A model generated the notes under the pieces. The model worked only from the letters and a program-made list of their open reading frames with translations, was not told where the DNA came from and did not search any database. Positions 10,470 to 22,340 of a DNA stretch of 64,000 bases are shown piece by piece. A program made the translations under genes and the position numbers. Position 1 is the first letter of the stretch. Every line of letters starts with the position of its first letter. The stretch spans positions 2,542,001 to 2,606,000 of the forward strand of contig JBHGNT010000010.1 of the NCBI GenBank assembly GCA_043228905.1, given 5' to 3'. This DNA comes from Azolla caroliniana (lineage: Eukaryota > Polypodiophyta).

Positions 10470-10569
10470 NNNNNNNNNNNNNNNNNNNNNNNNNNNNNNN
10501 NNNNNNNNNNNNNNNNNNNNNNNNNNNNNNNNNNNNNNNNNNNNNNNNNNNNNNNNNNNNNNNNNNNNN
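10470..10569. other. Assembly gap (100 N)
   Basis: Exactly 100 undetermined bases, a usual placeholder for a gap of unknown size. It cuts the minus-strand copia RT. Order and orientation across it depend on scaffolding. Confidence 0.95.
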
Positions 10570-11438
10570 AATGAGGACAACAATGCTTCAAGCACCTTCC
10601 AAAAGGAGCTCTATGGGTATAGGTAACCCCTTAGTTCTAAAGTTATACTTTTCTAAATACACTAAGGCTTTAAAACTTGGTAAAACCCTTATCCCCACAA
10701 TCCATGAGCTACTAAAAAAGGATCCCGAGTTGTGCCACTTACCTAAACCAATGATTTGCTAGAGAAACCCTCGGAACCTTCGTTCTTACCTAGGAAGGAC
10801 CAAGTTTCTTACCAAGGAGTAAAAAATTAGTGCACCACATATACATGTATGCACATTTTGACTTTACACTACATACACATTTATGCACATGCACACATAT
10901 ATTATCTCGTGCACATTGCACATGTAAGAGAATTATATGAGCACTATGCACATACTTTGCACACATGGGCACATTACACATGATACTTGCACATTGCACA
11001 TGTAAGCGAATTATATGATCACTATGCACATACATTGCACACATGAGCACATTACACATGATACTTGCACGTGCACATTTGCGTATAACAAAATTTCTAC
11101 CCTTCGTTTGAACTACTTTAGGACAATACATTCTTACGTTTTTCCTTACCTTGTAAAGGGTACATTAGAGGAATCACATATAAGACCCTCTAATTATATA
11201 CCTAAATCAAGGTAAAAACAAAAACCTTAGAAGCCTAAAAATCCACTAAATGTAATTGTCACCTAACCCCAACGGTAAAAAATATAGCTGTTGAAATGAC
11301 CGTTACATATTTGAATGTTCTCCCATTTTGAGACTAAAATTTCCCCGCGCTCACCCATATAAAAGTGAAGAGTGAGAGTCCATCACTTGTGAGTAGCCTT
11401 TTGCAACTATATGTGCTTTATGCTTATATCTTGAAAAT
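10570..11438. other. No gene seen; contains a 78-bp tandem duplication
   Basis: Only short chance reading frames occur. A 78-bp unit starting GCACATTGCACATGTAAG is repeated at 10911-10988 and 10989-11066, within a wider GCACA/CATAT-rich stretch (10850-11090). A TATA-like CATATAAAAGTG lies at about 11355, near the edge of the next copia remnant, and could belong to an LTR, but no LTR pair is visible. Confidence 0.55.
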
Positions 11439-13731
11439 CTATTTCAATCGAATGACTTGCCTATGTTGAGGCCGAGGGACCAGCTCCCATGTATGATTCC
11501 GCTCAATGGAATTAAGTTCAACTTCCATTGCTGCTTTCCAGTTTGGAAGAACAAGGGCCTCTTTTGCTGTAGTGGGTTCTTGTGATTGCACAACAGTGCA
11601 CAGTAAGGCAAAGTTGCATGATTGAAGAGGCCGTTGTGACCTGCGTGTTCTTTTCATGTTTGTAGGAGAACTAGCTGTATACTCATGAAGTTCAGCATCG
11701 GAAAGATGGGAATCAGGAATAGTGGCTTGAAGCCTCTTCGGAAGTGGTTGAAGCTGGTGTGTAGAGAGAGTGGAAACAATTGGAGTTGAGGGAGAGGTTT
11801 GAATTGTTGACTGAGTTAGAGTTAGAGTAGGAGTGGGTGGAGATGGGGGGCTTGAAGGTGAGACACCTTCGTCTGGAATAGGAGATTCCGGAGCAGCTGA
11901 GTTTTCAACCGTGAACTTAGGTGAAATGCTAGAGTCATCCATCTTGGACTCCAAAATATGAACATCCCTAGAGATGACTAGGGACTTTGATGTTCGATCC
12001 CATAACTTGTAAGCTTTAGATTGTGTGTTGTAACCAAACCTGAATGTCTTGGTTTTGGACTCAAATTTAGTGAACATAAGCATCACAACCAAAGACTTTA
12101 AATGAGAAACTGAGGGTTTTACAACTGTAAATGCTTCTGCAGGGGTCATTGCATCAATGATTAACATGAAGTAGCATGCACCACCAAGAATAGTGGTTTT
12201 CATTGAACCACAAAGAACCATGTGCACTAGCTCCAAGATAGATGTTTCATGGTGAGTGGCTTGATGAGGGAAAGGCTATTGATGTTGCTAGCAATTAAAG
12301 ACAAAAAACACATGGGGTATTGGGAGTTTTGAAAAGAGGAAGACCCTCAACTAGCTGTGAAGAGGAGAGCTTTTGAAGAGAGTCGTAGTTGAGAGGACCA
12401 AACCTTGCATGCCCAATGTGGGATCTTCTTGTGCCACCAAGGCGTGACAGCATTGAAGAACATGAAGAAGATGAGATTTGGATTTTTCAGGTGGCATAAA
12501 CCCCCTTCTTGTGTGCCACTAGTTACAATTTGTAGGCTGTTGGTGTCAATGACTTCCAAAACTGAGCTATCAAAGTAGACAACATAACCTTGCTTACTAG
12601 CTACAATTTTGTAGGCTGTTGGTGTCAATGACTTCCAAAACTTAGCTATCAATGTGGACAACATAACCTTGCTTAGTGATTTGGTAGACCGAAAGTAAGT
12701 TGGCGGAGATGTGAGGCACATGTAGTACATCTTGGAGAACGACAGGTCCCTCATTCAAAGAAGTGATAAGAAACACATTACCCACATAGGAAGCCTCAAT
12801 GCTTGAGGCATCTCCTATGGAGATTTGAGAGGAGCTGGGTTTGACATCATGCAAAACAGATTTGTCATAAGTCATGTGTGCAGTGGCACCACTGTCTTCT
12901 AACCAACTCATCAATGGTTGAGGTAGTTGGTCCAACCAAATGTGAAGAATGTTCTTCAATGCTGAGGAAAACTGTTTCTTTGGTGGAGTGGGCTGAGTTT
13001 GATTTTGGTGTAGGTTGACTTTTGTTAGACGCTGAGTTTGCTTTCCTGGCATTGTCCCTTTTCTTTTTCTGACAGTTGGGCTGAATGTGACCTCTTTGTA
13101 GGCTGTGTTGTTTGTTGGTCTTGGATTGGATTTGTTGTAGGAGTTGCCATGGTGCTTCAATTTTCCTTTACTTTTGGCATGTAGAAGGGTTTCATTAGAA
13201 GTTTGAGCACTTTTCTTCCTTGTGGCCCTGACTTGAAGCATGCCAATAAATGTATTCATATCAGATGTGCTGGGAAGAAGAGAAAGTGTGTCACAAAAGG
13301 TTGAGAATGATTCAGGCAACTTCATCATTGGACTTGCTTCCCAAGGAAACTAGTTCTTTTTGGAGACTAACAAATTGCGTGATTTTATCCATGATGTTTG
13401 GAGTGTCATGAATCTTGAGATTTTCTAGTTGACTCTAAAAAACTATCATTTGAGCATGATTAGCTCTATGATACCTGTTTTTGATGTCTTCGCATAGTTC
13501 ATTGGCTGTCTCTTCATTTGTATCTTGAAATTGACGGGCAATCCTCAATTTAATATTAAACACGAGGAAAGCATGAGCACGAGAATCCTTATCTAGCTGA
13601 GCTTCAATCTCAGCTTTAGATGATGTTGTTGAAGAAGATGAAGTTATCGGTGGTTTATTCTCACTACCATTAACTACATTTGGTAGACAATGGTACTGTA
13701 GCAAGGTCTTTATCTGCAGTTCCCAATCCAA
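11439..13731 (-). pseudogene. Copia C gag-protease-integrase remnant
   Basis: Reading down the minus strand, 13731-13435 holds a gag segment with FNIKLRIARQFQDTNEETANEL. The segment 13328-12642 holds more gag and the protease motif WLEDSGATAHMT, with the usual SANLLSV.QI tail. The segment 12236-11439 holds integrase pieces (GGACYFMLIIDA, then KPSVSHLKS, YNTQSKAYKLWDRTSKS..SRDV) and the start of reverse transcriptase (WKAAMEVELNSIERNHTWELVPRP). About 100 residues of the integrase core are missing between LIIDA and the KPSVSHL block. RT and RNase H are absent. Frameshifts and stops separate the parts. Confidence 0.8.
12525..12680 (-). repeat. About 77-bp tandem duplication in copia C
   Basis: A block beginning ACAATTTGTAGGCTGTTGG is repeated directly with few changes (first copy from 12525, second from about 12602). 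It lies after the protease and repeats the segment encoding the QITKQGYVV region. Confidence 0.75.
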
Positions 13732-14974
13732 GATGGACTCTTTGTTACAGTTGAATTTTAGAACCTACCACTACGTCATTACAACATTTAATGCATTGTT
13801 CTTTTCTCTTCACTCCTCCACTACATTAACTCAATATGTACCTAGGAATGTTTTTTCTCCATTCCTAAATGCAGGGGTTACAAAACCCACTCTCATTTAT
13901 TTAAAGGTTTTGAGCCTCATGAAGAAATATAATTCTTGCTTTAGCTTATTGTTAAGCTGCTGCTAGCCTCTTTAGCATCTTAAAACTGTTCATTATCATG
14001 GCAGTTGTTACTAAAATTTAGTTTAGAGCTTTTGGCATCAAACTTTCATAAAGAAAAGGTATCCAATCCTCTTTGGCCCATATGACTAAATGACAATAAT
14101 AAATTTGCTTGGTAAGGACTTTCCTATCAGCCAATACAGAATGCTTTCCGTCATCTGCTTGACAAGAAGTTTAAAATCTCTTGTCGATTTCCATTATCCA
14201 CTCTAAAAAAATGGTTCTTTATCCATGTACATCAATTTCACCAAGAAACAATAAACTCTTTTCAGTACTTGGAACATATCAGCATCATAGAATACTAGTT
14301 GGTAATTGCGAAAATAGATTGTCATCTAAGTCTGATTCAGTACATCATTAACATGAAGCAATGCATCAACATTATCGCGTTTAGGGAGTTACCATTGAGT
14401 TTGAAATAACATTAGATTAGAGCCTTTTGTATCTATTGGTTTTTCTCTTTTGCATTCTTTTTCTTGTCATCTGCATTCTTCTAATGTTCAAGTGTTGGAG
14501 GGTGGCAGCTCCAGACCTGCACTCTCTTTCATCTTTTTCAACAAGAGTCACCTATTTTATTCCCTCTTATTCCTATTTTATTGTACCTGTTTGGTATTAC
14601 AAGAGTCACCTAACTGCCAAACAACCATTTCACCCACTGTCCCCAATTTTGTATAAATAGGCTATACCAGCCTCTTTTGTAAAGACTTTTACTTTTGTTG
14701 CTACTTACAAACAAGCTCTACTCTTTGGCTGCCTCTAGACTGTCTACTCTTTGGCTGCCTCTAGACTCGCTACTCTTTGCAATCATTTTTCTACTGCTAA
14801 CAGCTTTCTCACAGCTTGGCTGTGTCTATTTTGTTCTAACGACTGTTCCGCTGCTGCTATTAACAGCTTTTCTCACATCAAGTTCTCTCTTGAAGTACCA
14901 GCAATCAGGTTTTGTGTGGCCTTTCCTACCAGATGGTGGCATGTAACACCAGAGTTAGTTTTACGTTTGTTTCT
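13732..14974. other. No gene seen; probably retrotransposon-derived
   Basis: AT-rich sequence between two copia remnants. A TATA-like GTATAAATAGG lies at 14650-14660. A 26-bp direct duplication (TCTACTCTTTGGCTGCC) lies at 14713-14764. These could come from an old LTR, but I could not find a partner repeat. Confidence 0.4.
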
Positions 14975-15480
14975 CTATAAATTTGCATTAGATTTTGTGT
15001 TCCTTCTGCTATGAATACCATAAGCAAAGCCACTTCTCTCATAATTGAGCTTCCTTACCTCTTCAATTAATTTAGAGGCGTTAGCCCCATCAAACATCTG
15101 GTTGGAGCCATTAGACAATGAGACTACCAATTTCTCCAAATTGTCTGGAAGATTCATTAGAACGATCAGAACGAATATTAAATTTTGTTTTTTATTGGAA
15201 GGCTTGCATGCCTAAATCTTGCAATTGATTCAATATGCCATTAAAAGTGGATATGTGCTCATTGGCAATCTTTGACTCTCCCGATTGCATAGATACTAGG
15301 TTTCTTATGCACTTTATTTATGGGTCTATGGTTTTCATATGTTGTTCTTAGCATTTCTCAAACTTCATCGGCAATGTTGTAGTCCTTGAGGTTCACAAGG
15401 ATTTCATTTGTCACAGCCATTTGAATATATATAATGGCTTTCTTATTCAAGCTAGACCATGGAAGGTCTTTCAAAGTTGT
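14975..15480 (-). pseudogene. Second decayed copia gag fragment
   Basis: Minus-strand pieces read WSSLNKKAIIYIQMAVTNEI (about 15450-15390), typical of the copia gag N-terminal region, and LPDNLEKLVVSLSNGSN (about 15150-15100), typical of the UBN2-type gag region. Stops and frameshifts lie between them. It is a separate, older element from copia C, or an inverted or displaced part of it. Nothing recognisable was found in 15481-15950 beyond short frames. Confidence 0.6.
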
Positions 15481-16039
15481 TGGCGTCTCACTTCCAGAAA
15501 TTAAAGCTTGTGCTATCAAATATTCTAATGTCATGGAATGATTTAACGGAGTCAAGCAGAGAATTTGGCTTAGATGCAAAGAAAACTCAAAAGGAGAGAG
15601 AGGAGATACATGTAAGTCTTTGGATCCCCCTAATAATCTATTTAAAGGGCACTTGAGCCAGTTGACATTGGCCAAGTGACCCAAATATGTGTTAGAAGCT
15701 CTCAAGATAGCTATAGTGTGAAAGGGCTTTTGTAAATGTACAATGTATAAATGGAGAATTCTTGGGTCTTTACACCGTTGAGTTTTGTGTAAGCTCATAA
15801 TGTTGAAGGCCGTAAACATGGAGACATTGACTCAAATCATATCCGTTATCTATTCAAGCTTGATAACATATTCATTTTGGGTGAGTCCCCTCATGTATGG
15901 TGAAGTCATTTAATTCAGATATGAATACAAGTATCCACTGGGTTTGGGCCAGTGAGTTAATCAGCTAAAAACGTCTTGTGACATATTCTCTGATACATCT
16001 TGAACTTTAAAAGTATCATCCGTATTTCTTTTATCACAG

Positions 16040-19000
16040 GCTCAATGGCAGAAGAAAAGCAAGTTTGCTTTGCCCGATGAAGAAGAGGAAGCAATTTTAA
16101 CACACCAAGGAACTGCATTATCATATGTTGATGATTTTGAAGACAATCTCTCTGGGGAGGATGACGAGGAAGGGAAGGAACGTAAGAAATATAAAAATAT
16201 AAAAACATAAAAACACTGTTTCTAATAATATGTAAAAGCTGTTTCTCATGTGTTCTTTTTTATGAAAATACAGTGGATGAGGAGTTAGTGAGAAAGTTCC
16301 ATTTTGGTGGGGATTTTAATGATGGACATGCTGACCAGAGTGAAAGGGTGAATACATATGAGTACTTCAATGTTCATTTATTCAAGGAATATATTCAGCT
16401 TGATTGATTATTTGTGGTTTTCTATAGGTGAAATCCAAGAAGGAGATTATGGAGGAAATTATCGCGAAAAGCAAATTTTACAAGGTTTTGTTTCTTAGTA
16501 AATTTTGTCGAAGTGATTCACTATGTAATCTGTTCCTCTTTCATTCAGAAAGATGTTTATTTGGTATTATTCTATTGTTTTTAAACCTACGGATACCTCA
16601 TAACAGGGGCAAAAGGCAAAAGAAAAGGAAGAAGATGCAGAATTAAATGATCATTTGGATAAGGAATTTGCTGAATTGTCACGATCTCAGGCTTTGATTT
16701 CTCTTGTGCGACCAAAGAAAGGAAAAGCCTTTAGGAAGGATCTTGATACTGATCTTGCAGGTGATGGAAAGGTAAGTTTTCATAATTCATAATGATTATT
16801 ACTAGTATTAAAAAGTAAGAATATGAATATCTTGGTTGCTGATTATCTAATACATATTTTATGGTGTCCGTAAAAGCCTGATGACTTTGACAAGCTTGTT
16901 AAAGAAATGGGAATGGAGATGAGAGCCCATGCCTCTGACAGGGTGAAGGGAGTTGAGGAGTTAGCAGCGGAAGAAAAAGCTCTTCTTGAAGAACTTGAAG
17001 TACTTGAGCTTTTGCAGCTTGTGTCTATGTTGAGTTGGTAAACATTTACTAGAGTAAGTGCTTTCCAAATAACTAATTGACTGTGCCAACTCCAGGAAAA
17101 ACGTAGGAAACGGATGCTTGGGGAAACTGACTCTGATGACAGTGATATTGAAAATTCGCCAGCCAGACAAAATTCTTTGAGAGAAAAGAAGCGTAGACGA
17201 TCAGAAGTCTCAGGGGATGATCTTGGTGAAAACTTTGCAATGGATGATGATGAACCAAAGGTAGGCTGGGTGGACGAAATACTTGCTAGGGATGGCAATG
17301 AAGAAGAAGATTCTGAAAACGAAGATGATTCTGAAAGTGAAGAAGAAGACAATGATGATGAAAATGGCAGTGATTCTGAAGGTGGCGACTCCAGTGGATC
17401 TGAGGGTGCCAATGATGAGTCTGATGATGTTTGGGAAAAAAGTGATGAGGATAATGAACTAGTTTCCTTTCAGAAAGCAGAGAATCAGAAACTAGTGAAA
17501 CAACAAAACCTCAAGTCTTCATCAAAAAGAGTTAAGCATGAAGAAGATGGCAAGGGCAGGTCTGAGATCCCCTTTGTGATTGATGCTCCTAAGAATTTTG
17601 AAGAGCTCAAAAACTTGGTTGATAATCGATCAGTAGCTGATCTTCTTGTGATCATTCAACGGATACGAACATGCAATTCAATACGTTTAGCTTCTGAAAA
17701 TCGAAGGAAGATGCAGGTTCACACTCTTGCAAACTTGCTTTGCCATGATTTTATACTAATGTAATTTATTACAATGGAAGTTATTTCTTATGCAGATCTT
17801 CTATGGAATTTTATTACAATACTTCTCTCATGTTGCCAATGACAAAGTTCCTGCCTTAGACAAATTAAATGCATTGGTGAAGCCCCTAATAGAAATGACA
17901 TCAGAAACGCCCTACTTTGCTGCAGTATGTGCGCGTGAAAGAATAGTCAGGATGCATAGCCAACTTGTAGCAAAGTTGAAAACCCCAAGTGAGTATACAC
18001 GCATTATTAGTATCCCATAATTTTGTTACTTTATCTTGAATGAAAGTTTCTGTCAGGTTCTGATGGACCTTGGCCATCGCTTAGGAGTTTAGCCTTGTTG
18101 AGGATTTGGTCAATGATTTTTCCACCATCAGATTTTCGACATGTTGTAATGACACCCTCAGTCTTATTGATGACTGAACATTTGATGCGTTGCCCTGTTA
18201 ATTCTGCAAAAGACTTAGCTGTTGGCACATTTATTTGTGGGCTTATATTATCTGTGAGTTAACCAAAATTCCTTCTTCTTTGTACTGTTATTTACAAGGT
18301 GATCACGCAATGCTCTAGTTTCATGTTGATATTGGTTATTGTGCAGTAACAAGCTTTCAAAAATTCTTAGCTTCGTACTGTGTATGTGCAGATAGTGAGA
18401 CCAGCAAGCAGATTCTGTCCAGAGGCATTGTCTTTCTTGTATGCTGCTTCAGTATCAGCTTTACCTAAGAAAAATGGCTTGGAAGAATCAATCTCTCATG
18501 GAGTAAGTGAAAAGATAACGAAGGAAATCAATGCTAACTTTGTAATTGTCAGCATGTGAGTGTTATCTTTTCATTAAACTAAACTGCTAACATTTCTATT
18601 TGCATTGTTATAGTGTGGATCATTTATGCTGGAGCTTGTAGCATCTCAACCATGGCTAATGTTACTAAGTAAATTTTCCATTTCAATTAATGTGGAAGAC
18701 TTAGATTTTGGCTGGGTAATGACAGCTAGTAAGGATGATGCTTATTTTGGTACAGACAAATTCAGGTCATTGTCTATTAGTATCTTCTTGGAGATGGTTT
18801 CGTAAATGTTATTTTATAACTCATCATTTTTGTTTCTGTGACAGGATATCTGTTTTGAATTGCCTTTTGGGCACGTTAGCAGGATTCTGTCACATATATG
18901 AAGATATTTCATGCTATCCAGAAATTTTCAACCCTTTCATAGTGCTGCTGCAAGCTCTATCTGAGCACAAACACCTTCCTGTTGCCATTGTAGAGCTGTT

Positions 19001-19753
19001 GAATAAACTACTTGGACAAATGCAAGAAAATATTCAGAAACATGAAAAGGTTCGGCAACCATTACGCATGAGAATAAAAAAACCTACTCCAATCAAGCAG
19101 TTCAATCCCAAATTTGAAGAGAAGTAAGATTTTTTAACACTTTCTTTCATTCTGCACAACCATGTGGGGAGTCTGTTATTTTAGGAACAAGCTAAGAATA
19201 TATGGTCAGCAAAACCGTGGTGACCTTTATAATTGTCTAATTACAGGCTGTGTATGAACTCTATTTCTTAATCATTAACACTTTACGTGTTGTCTAGTTA
19301 CATTATTAGGGGCTATGCTAGAGCTAGTAGCCCTGGTGCAACAGACGGAGTTATATGAGTATTTTATATAGAGATGCACCAGCATCAAGGGAAAGGAAGA
19401 AGGCTACCTGGAACATCTCATTTGTTTTACTTAAAAGAAATTTCTTGTTTCTGGGTATTTGATTGTCATATTGTTTCTTCTTTTAAAGCTTTGTTCGTGG
19501 AAAGAACTATGATCCTGATCGGGAACGAGCAGAGGGAAAGAAGCTGCAACGGCTCTTGAAACAAGAAGCTAAAGGTGCAGCTAGAGAATTGAGGAAAGAT
19601 AACTATTTCTTATTGGCGGAAAAAGCAAAGGAAAAGGCTATTCATGAGCAACAGCGAGACGAGAAGTATCGGAAAGCAATGGCATTCTTGCAAGAGCAAG
19701 AGTCTGCTTTCAAATCTGGACAGCTTGGAAAGGGACGAAAAAAGAGAAAATAG
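16040..19753 (+). CDS. NOP14: NOP14, nucleolar small-subunit processome protein (5' exon missing)
   Basis: Twelve exons could be traced: 16040-16181, 16274-16347, 16428-16484, 16607-16771, 16877-16999, 17096-17716, 17796-17988, 18057-18253, 18392-18502, 18614-18765, 18845-19123 and 19489-19753 (TAG). Phases close throughout and give 792 residues. The order of motifs fits NOP14. An ALPDEEEEAILTHQG block matches the family LTHYG segment. A very acidic serine-rich stretch lies in exon six, followed by PFVIDAPKNFEEL. The helical C-terminal region ends with NYDPDRERAEGKKLQRLLKQE, RELRKDNYFLL and a basic tail. NOP14 is needed for 18S rRNA maturation and 40S assembly in the nucleolus. The family is usually about 850-900 residues, so roughly 100-150 N-terminal residues (the IWSRRKFD.LGKK region) are missing. 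They lie in an exon left of 16040 that I could not find in the window. Either a retrotransposon-filled first intron separates it, or the gene is truncated. Confidence 0.9.
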
Positions 19754-22340
19754 GCTGTTCTGATTTCAGAGCTACGAGCTAGTCATGCTGCAGTATAGTA
19801 TCGGTAAATGATAAGCAAATAATATTGTTGCAACTTATAAATGATTAAATGTATGTAGGGCTAATTTTCTTTTTTGTTACGTTACAGAGGATTAAGTGGC
19901 GATAGTTGAGGGCAATTGTATTTACTTTCCTCCGGAGTTTGATACAATTTTGGATGTAATATTAATTTTGATTTGACATGAAAAACACGAATGACAGAAA
20001 GATCAAAGTGTTTTCTACATTGGCGCACTCAATAGCTGCTTTGTATTTTTACATTTTTCATAATTACAGTGGCTTTGGACTTCATGAACACCAATATTAC
20101 AAGTCACAGCATTGACGGTAGTTTTCATTATTGGATGTATGTTAATATTAACGTCTTAACATTTGGTATATTTATTTTAATGTCTTAACGTTCATAGCTG
20201 CTTTTGTGTTTAAACATGTTTCAAGTGTAAATGAACAAAATTGACTTATGGCAATGAGAAACCTTGTTTAAAACATTATTCTTGTTTCAAGTGTTTTAAT
20301 CCTCTACGAAGTGCTGTTTCTTTAGTTCAGGTATAATCTTAAAGCTTTTAACCTAGCAATTGAAGCAAGGTCTAGAAATAATACTAGCAATTGAGCAACT
20401 TGAGAAAATAGGCCAAATAGGTTATATAAGAAACTTAAGTTGTGTGAAATTCGAGTTCAATTAAAGTCATTCGAGTTGCATCAAATGTCATTATAGCTTT
20501 TCATAGTGATCTGCTTTATTAAACTCATGTGATTTGAGTGAAATGACTTTTGCTAGTTTGTGAATAGTGGTAACTTTAATAGCAATAAATTGAGCACAAT
20601 ATACAGGATCATCATATATGTATACTGGCAACATGAACATAGGAGGTTTTGCTTGCTAGTGGTTTGTTCCAGGTTTTGGTTTTGGCATCGCCTACACAGC
20701 AGCATTTGTCACTGAGCTAATGGATCATCATCCGGGCCAAAGATGTTATATTTAGGGTTCATGTCTGCAATACAAGTTTGATTTGATAGATGTCCATGTC
20801 ACATCAGATCTTGTTCTAGAGGAGATGGACATTAATCTGGAATGGCACCAGGTTGGTTTGATGTCTTCAATCATGTTTGAGACTTACATACACTAGTCAA
20901 TTTCAACAATGGTAGATACTATGCAATACGAGGTTTAATAAATGTTGCAAAAAGTCTAATTATAAAAAATATCTACCTGATCCTAGACGAGTGAATGGCA
21001 GATGTCATGATTCAAGATGATCAACTCAGGTTAATTTATTTAGAGATGGTATATGTCATGATCTCTGATTCAGATGCCTATCTCAGATACTGAACTCATT
21101 TCTTGGGACATTGCTATATAGGCATTTATACCCTTCATTGTTTATCAAAGATGCTTAAATTTTTATGCAATTTATCATTATGCAAACCTTTCAACAAACA
21201 TAAGCAATTGAGCAAAATGAAAAAACCAGAAGAACCATCAATGACAGAACACACTAGTACACAATCAAGATCAGCCTTGGAAGGTACCATCATCATAGCA
21301 TACATAGTCAAGTGTTCTCTGGCCAATTCAGGAATTAGTAACAGCCTCTATGACATCTATGACATTAGCTAAATATAACCTATGCTAAGGGATTTAAATG
21401 CAGTTGTCGTTTAAAGGTATTTAATCCTGGAATCCGATACTAAGAACATAGTAAGTTGGCGATCCCTCACTTATTGGTATCATGATCCGGACTCTTTTAA
21501 CTAAATCTAAGACAAATTATAGAAAGGTATCTTCCAATTGGAGTACTATGATTGTTGAAAGCCGGTGAAGGAAGGGCATCCGCATAGAGTAAATATCACC
21601 ACAAAAGGCGTGCATTTCAACAACAGTAAATCTGAGAAACCTGGAGGATAAAGGTTTAAGCCTGTCAATCTGAACCCAAACGTAAATTAGTATTTCATCC
21701 ATTCAGTCATCCAAAAGAAGCAAGCATAACTTCCATCCAATGATGCTTGAAACCTTTAACCTGGAATGTCGAAAATCCCATATGCAACAAACTCATAAAA
21801 ATGCAACACATTTTTGTTCCAAAACCACACGGTTGCTTGCAGAAAATAATTAGTATGCTAATTCAATGTTTACAACAATGCCAGCTTGCACAGGAGATGC
21901 AATAGACACATGAAAATTCGATTTACTTGAGCATGTCACGGGGAAGCGTTTGCTTTGATTATAATGTAGTTTCTATGTAGAGTGTGAATGATAACAATGC
22001 CCCATGATTGATCATGAAAATTTCCTCTTTTAATGATGAATTTTGCTTGATGCCAATGCAGCTCTCCACATGATCTCCTGGGTGCAATGATTGTCATTCG
22101 GTGCAAACAGTACTAAAAGCTATCTGCTTTTGATCCTCAAAAAGTTTTGATGCATTCTCGATGTGAATGCAGCATCCCACTTCCCAACCATGCTTTCTCT
22201 GATGCCTTTAACATGGTCTATAAATGCACCACCTATCTTCAATGGCATGAATTATAACTAGTACATATAGAAAACAAAGATAATTACGTCCCTTTCTAAA
22301 GCAGATCTCGTTGCACCATTTTGCTCTCTATTCCTCTTCG
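19754..22340. other. Intergenic region between convergent genes
   Basis: Contains the 3' ends of NOP14 (from the left) and of the RRM gene (from the right). No open frame longer than about 90 codons looks coding. No repeats of note were seen, apart from a short duplicated ATGTCTTAACGTT-like block near 20150-20190. Confidence 0.6.

Noticed and set aside
10850-11090. Possible CRISPR-like direct repeats
   Set aside because: The unit is a 78-bp tandem duplication without spacers in a plant nuclear context.
17073-17412. Minus-strand serine-rich frame opposite NOP14
   Set aside because: It is the antisense of the acidic GAA/GAT-rich exon of NOP14.
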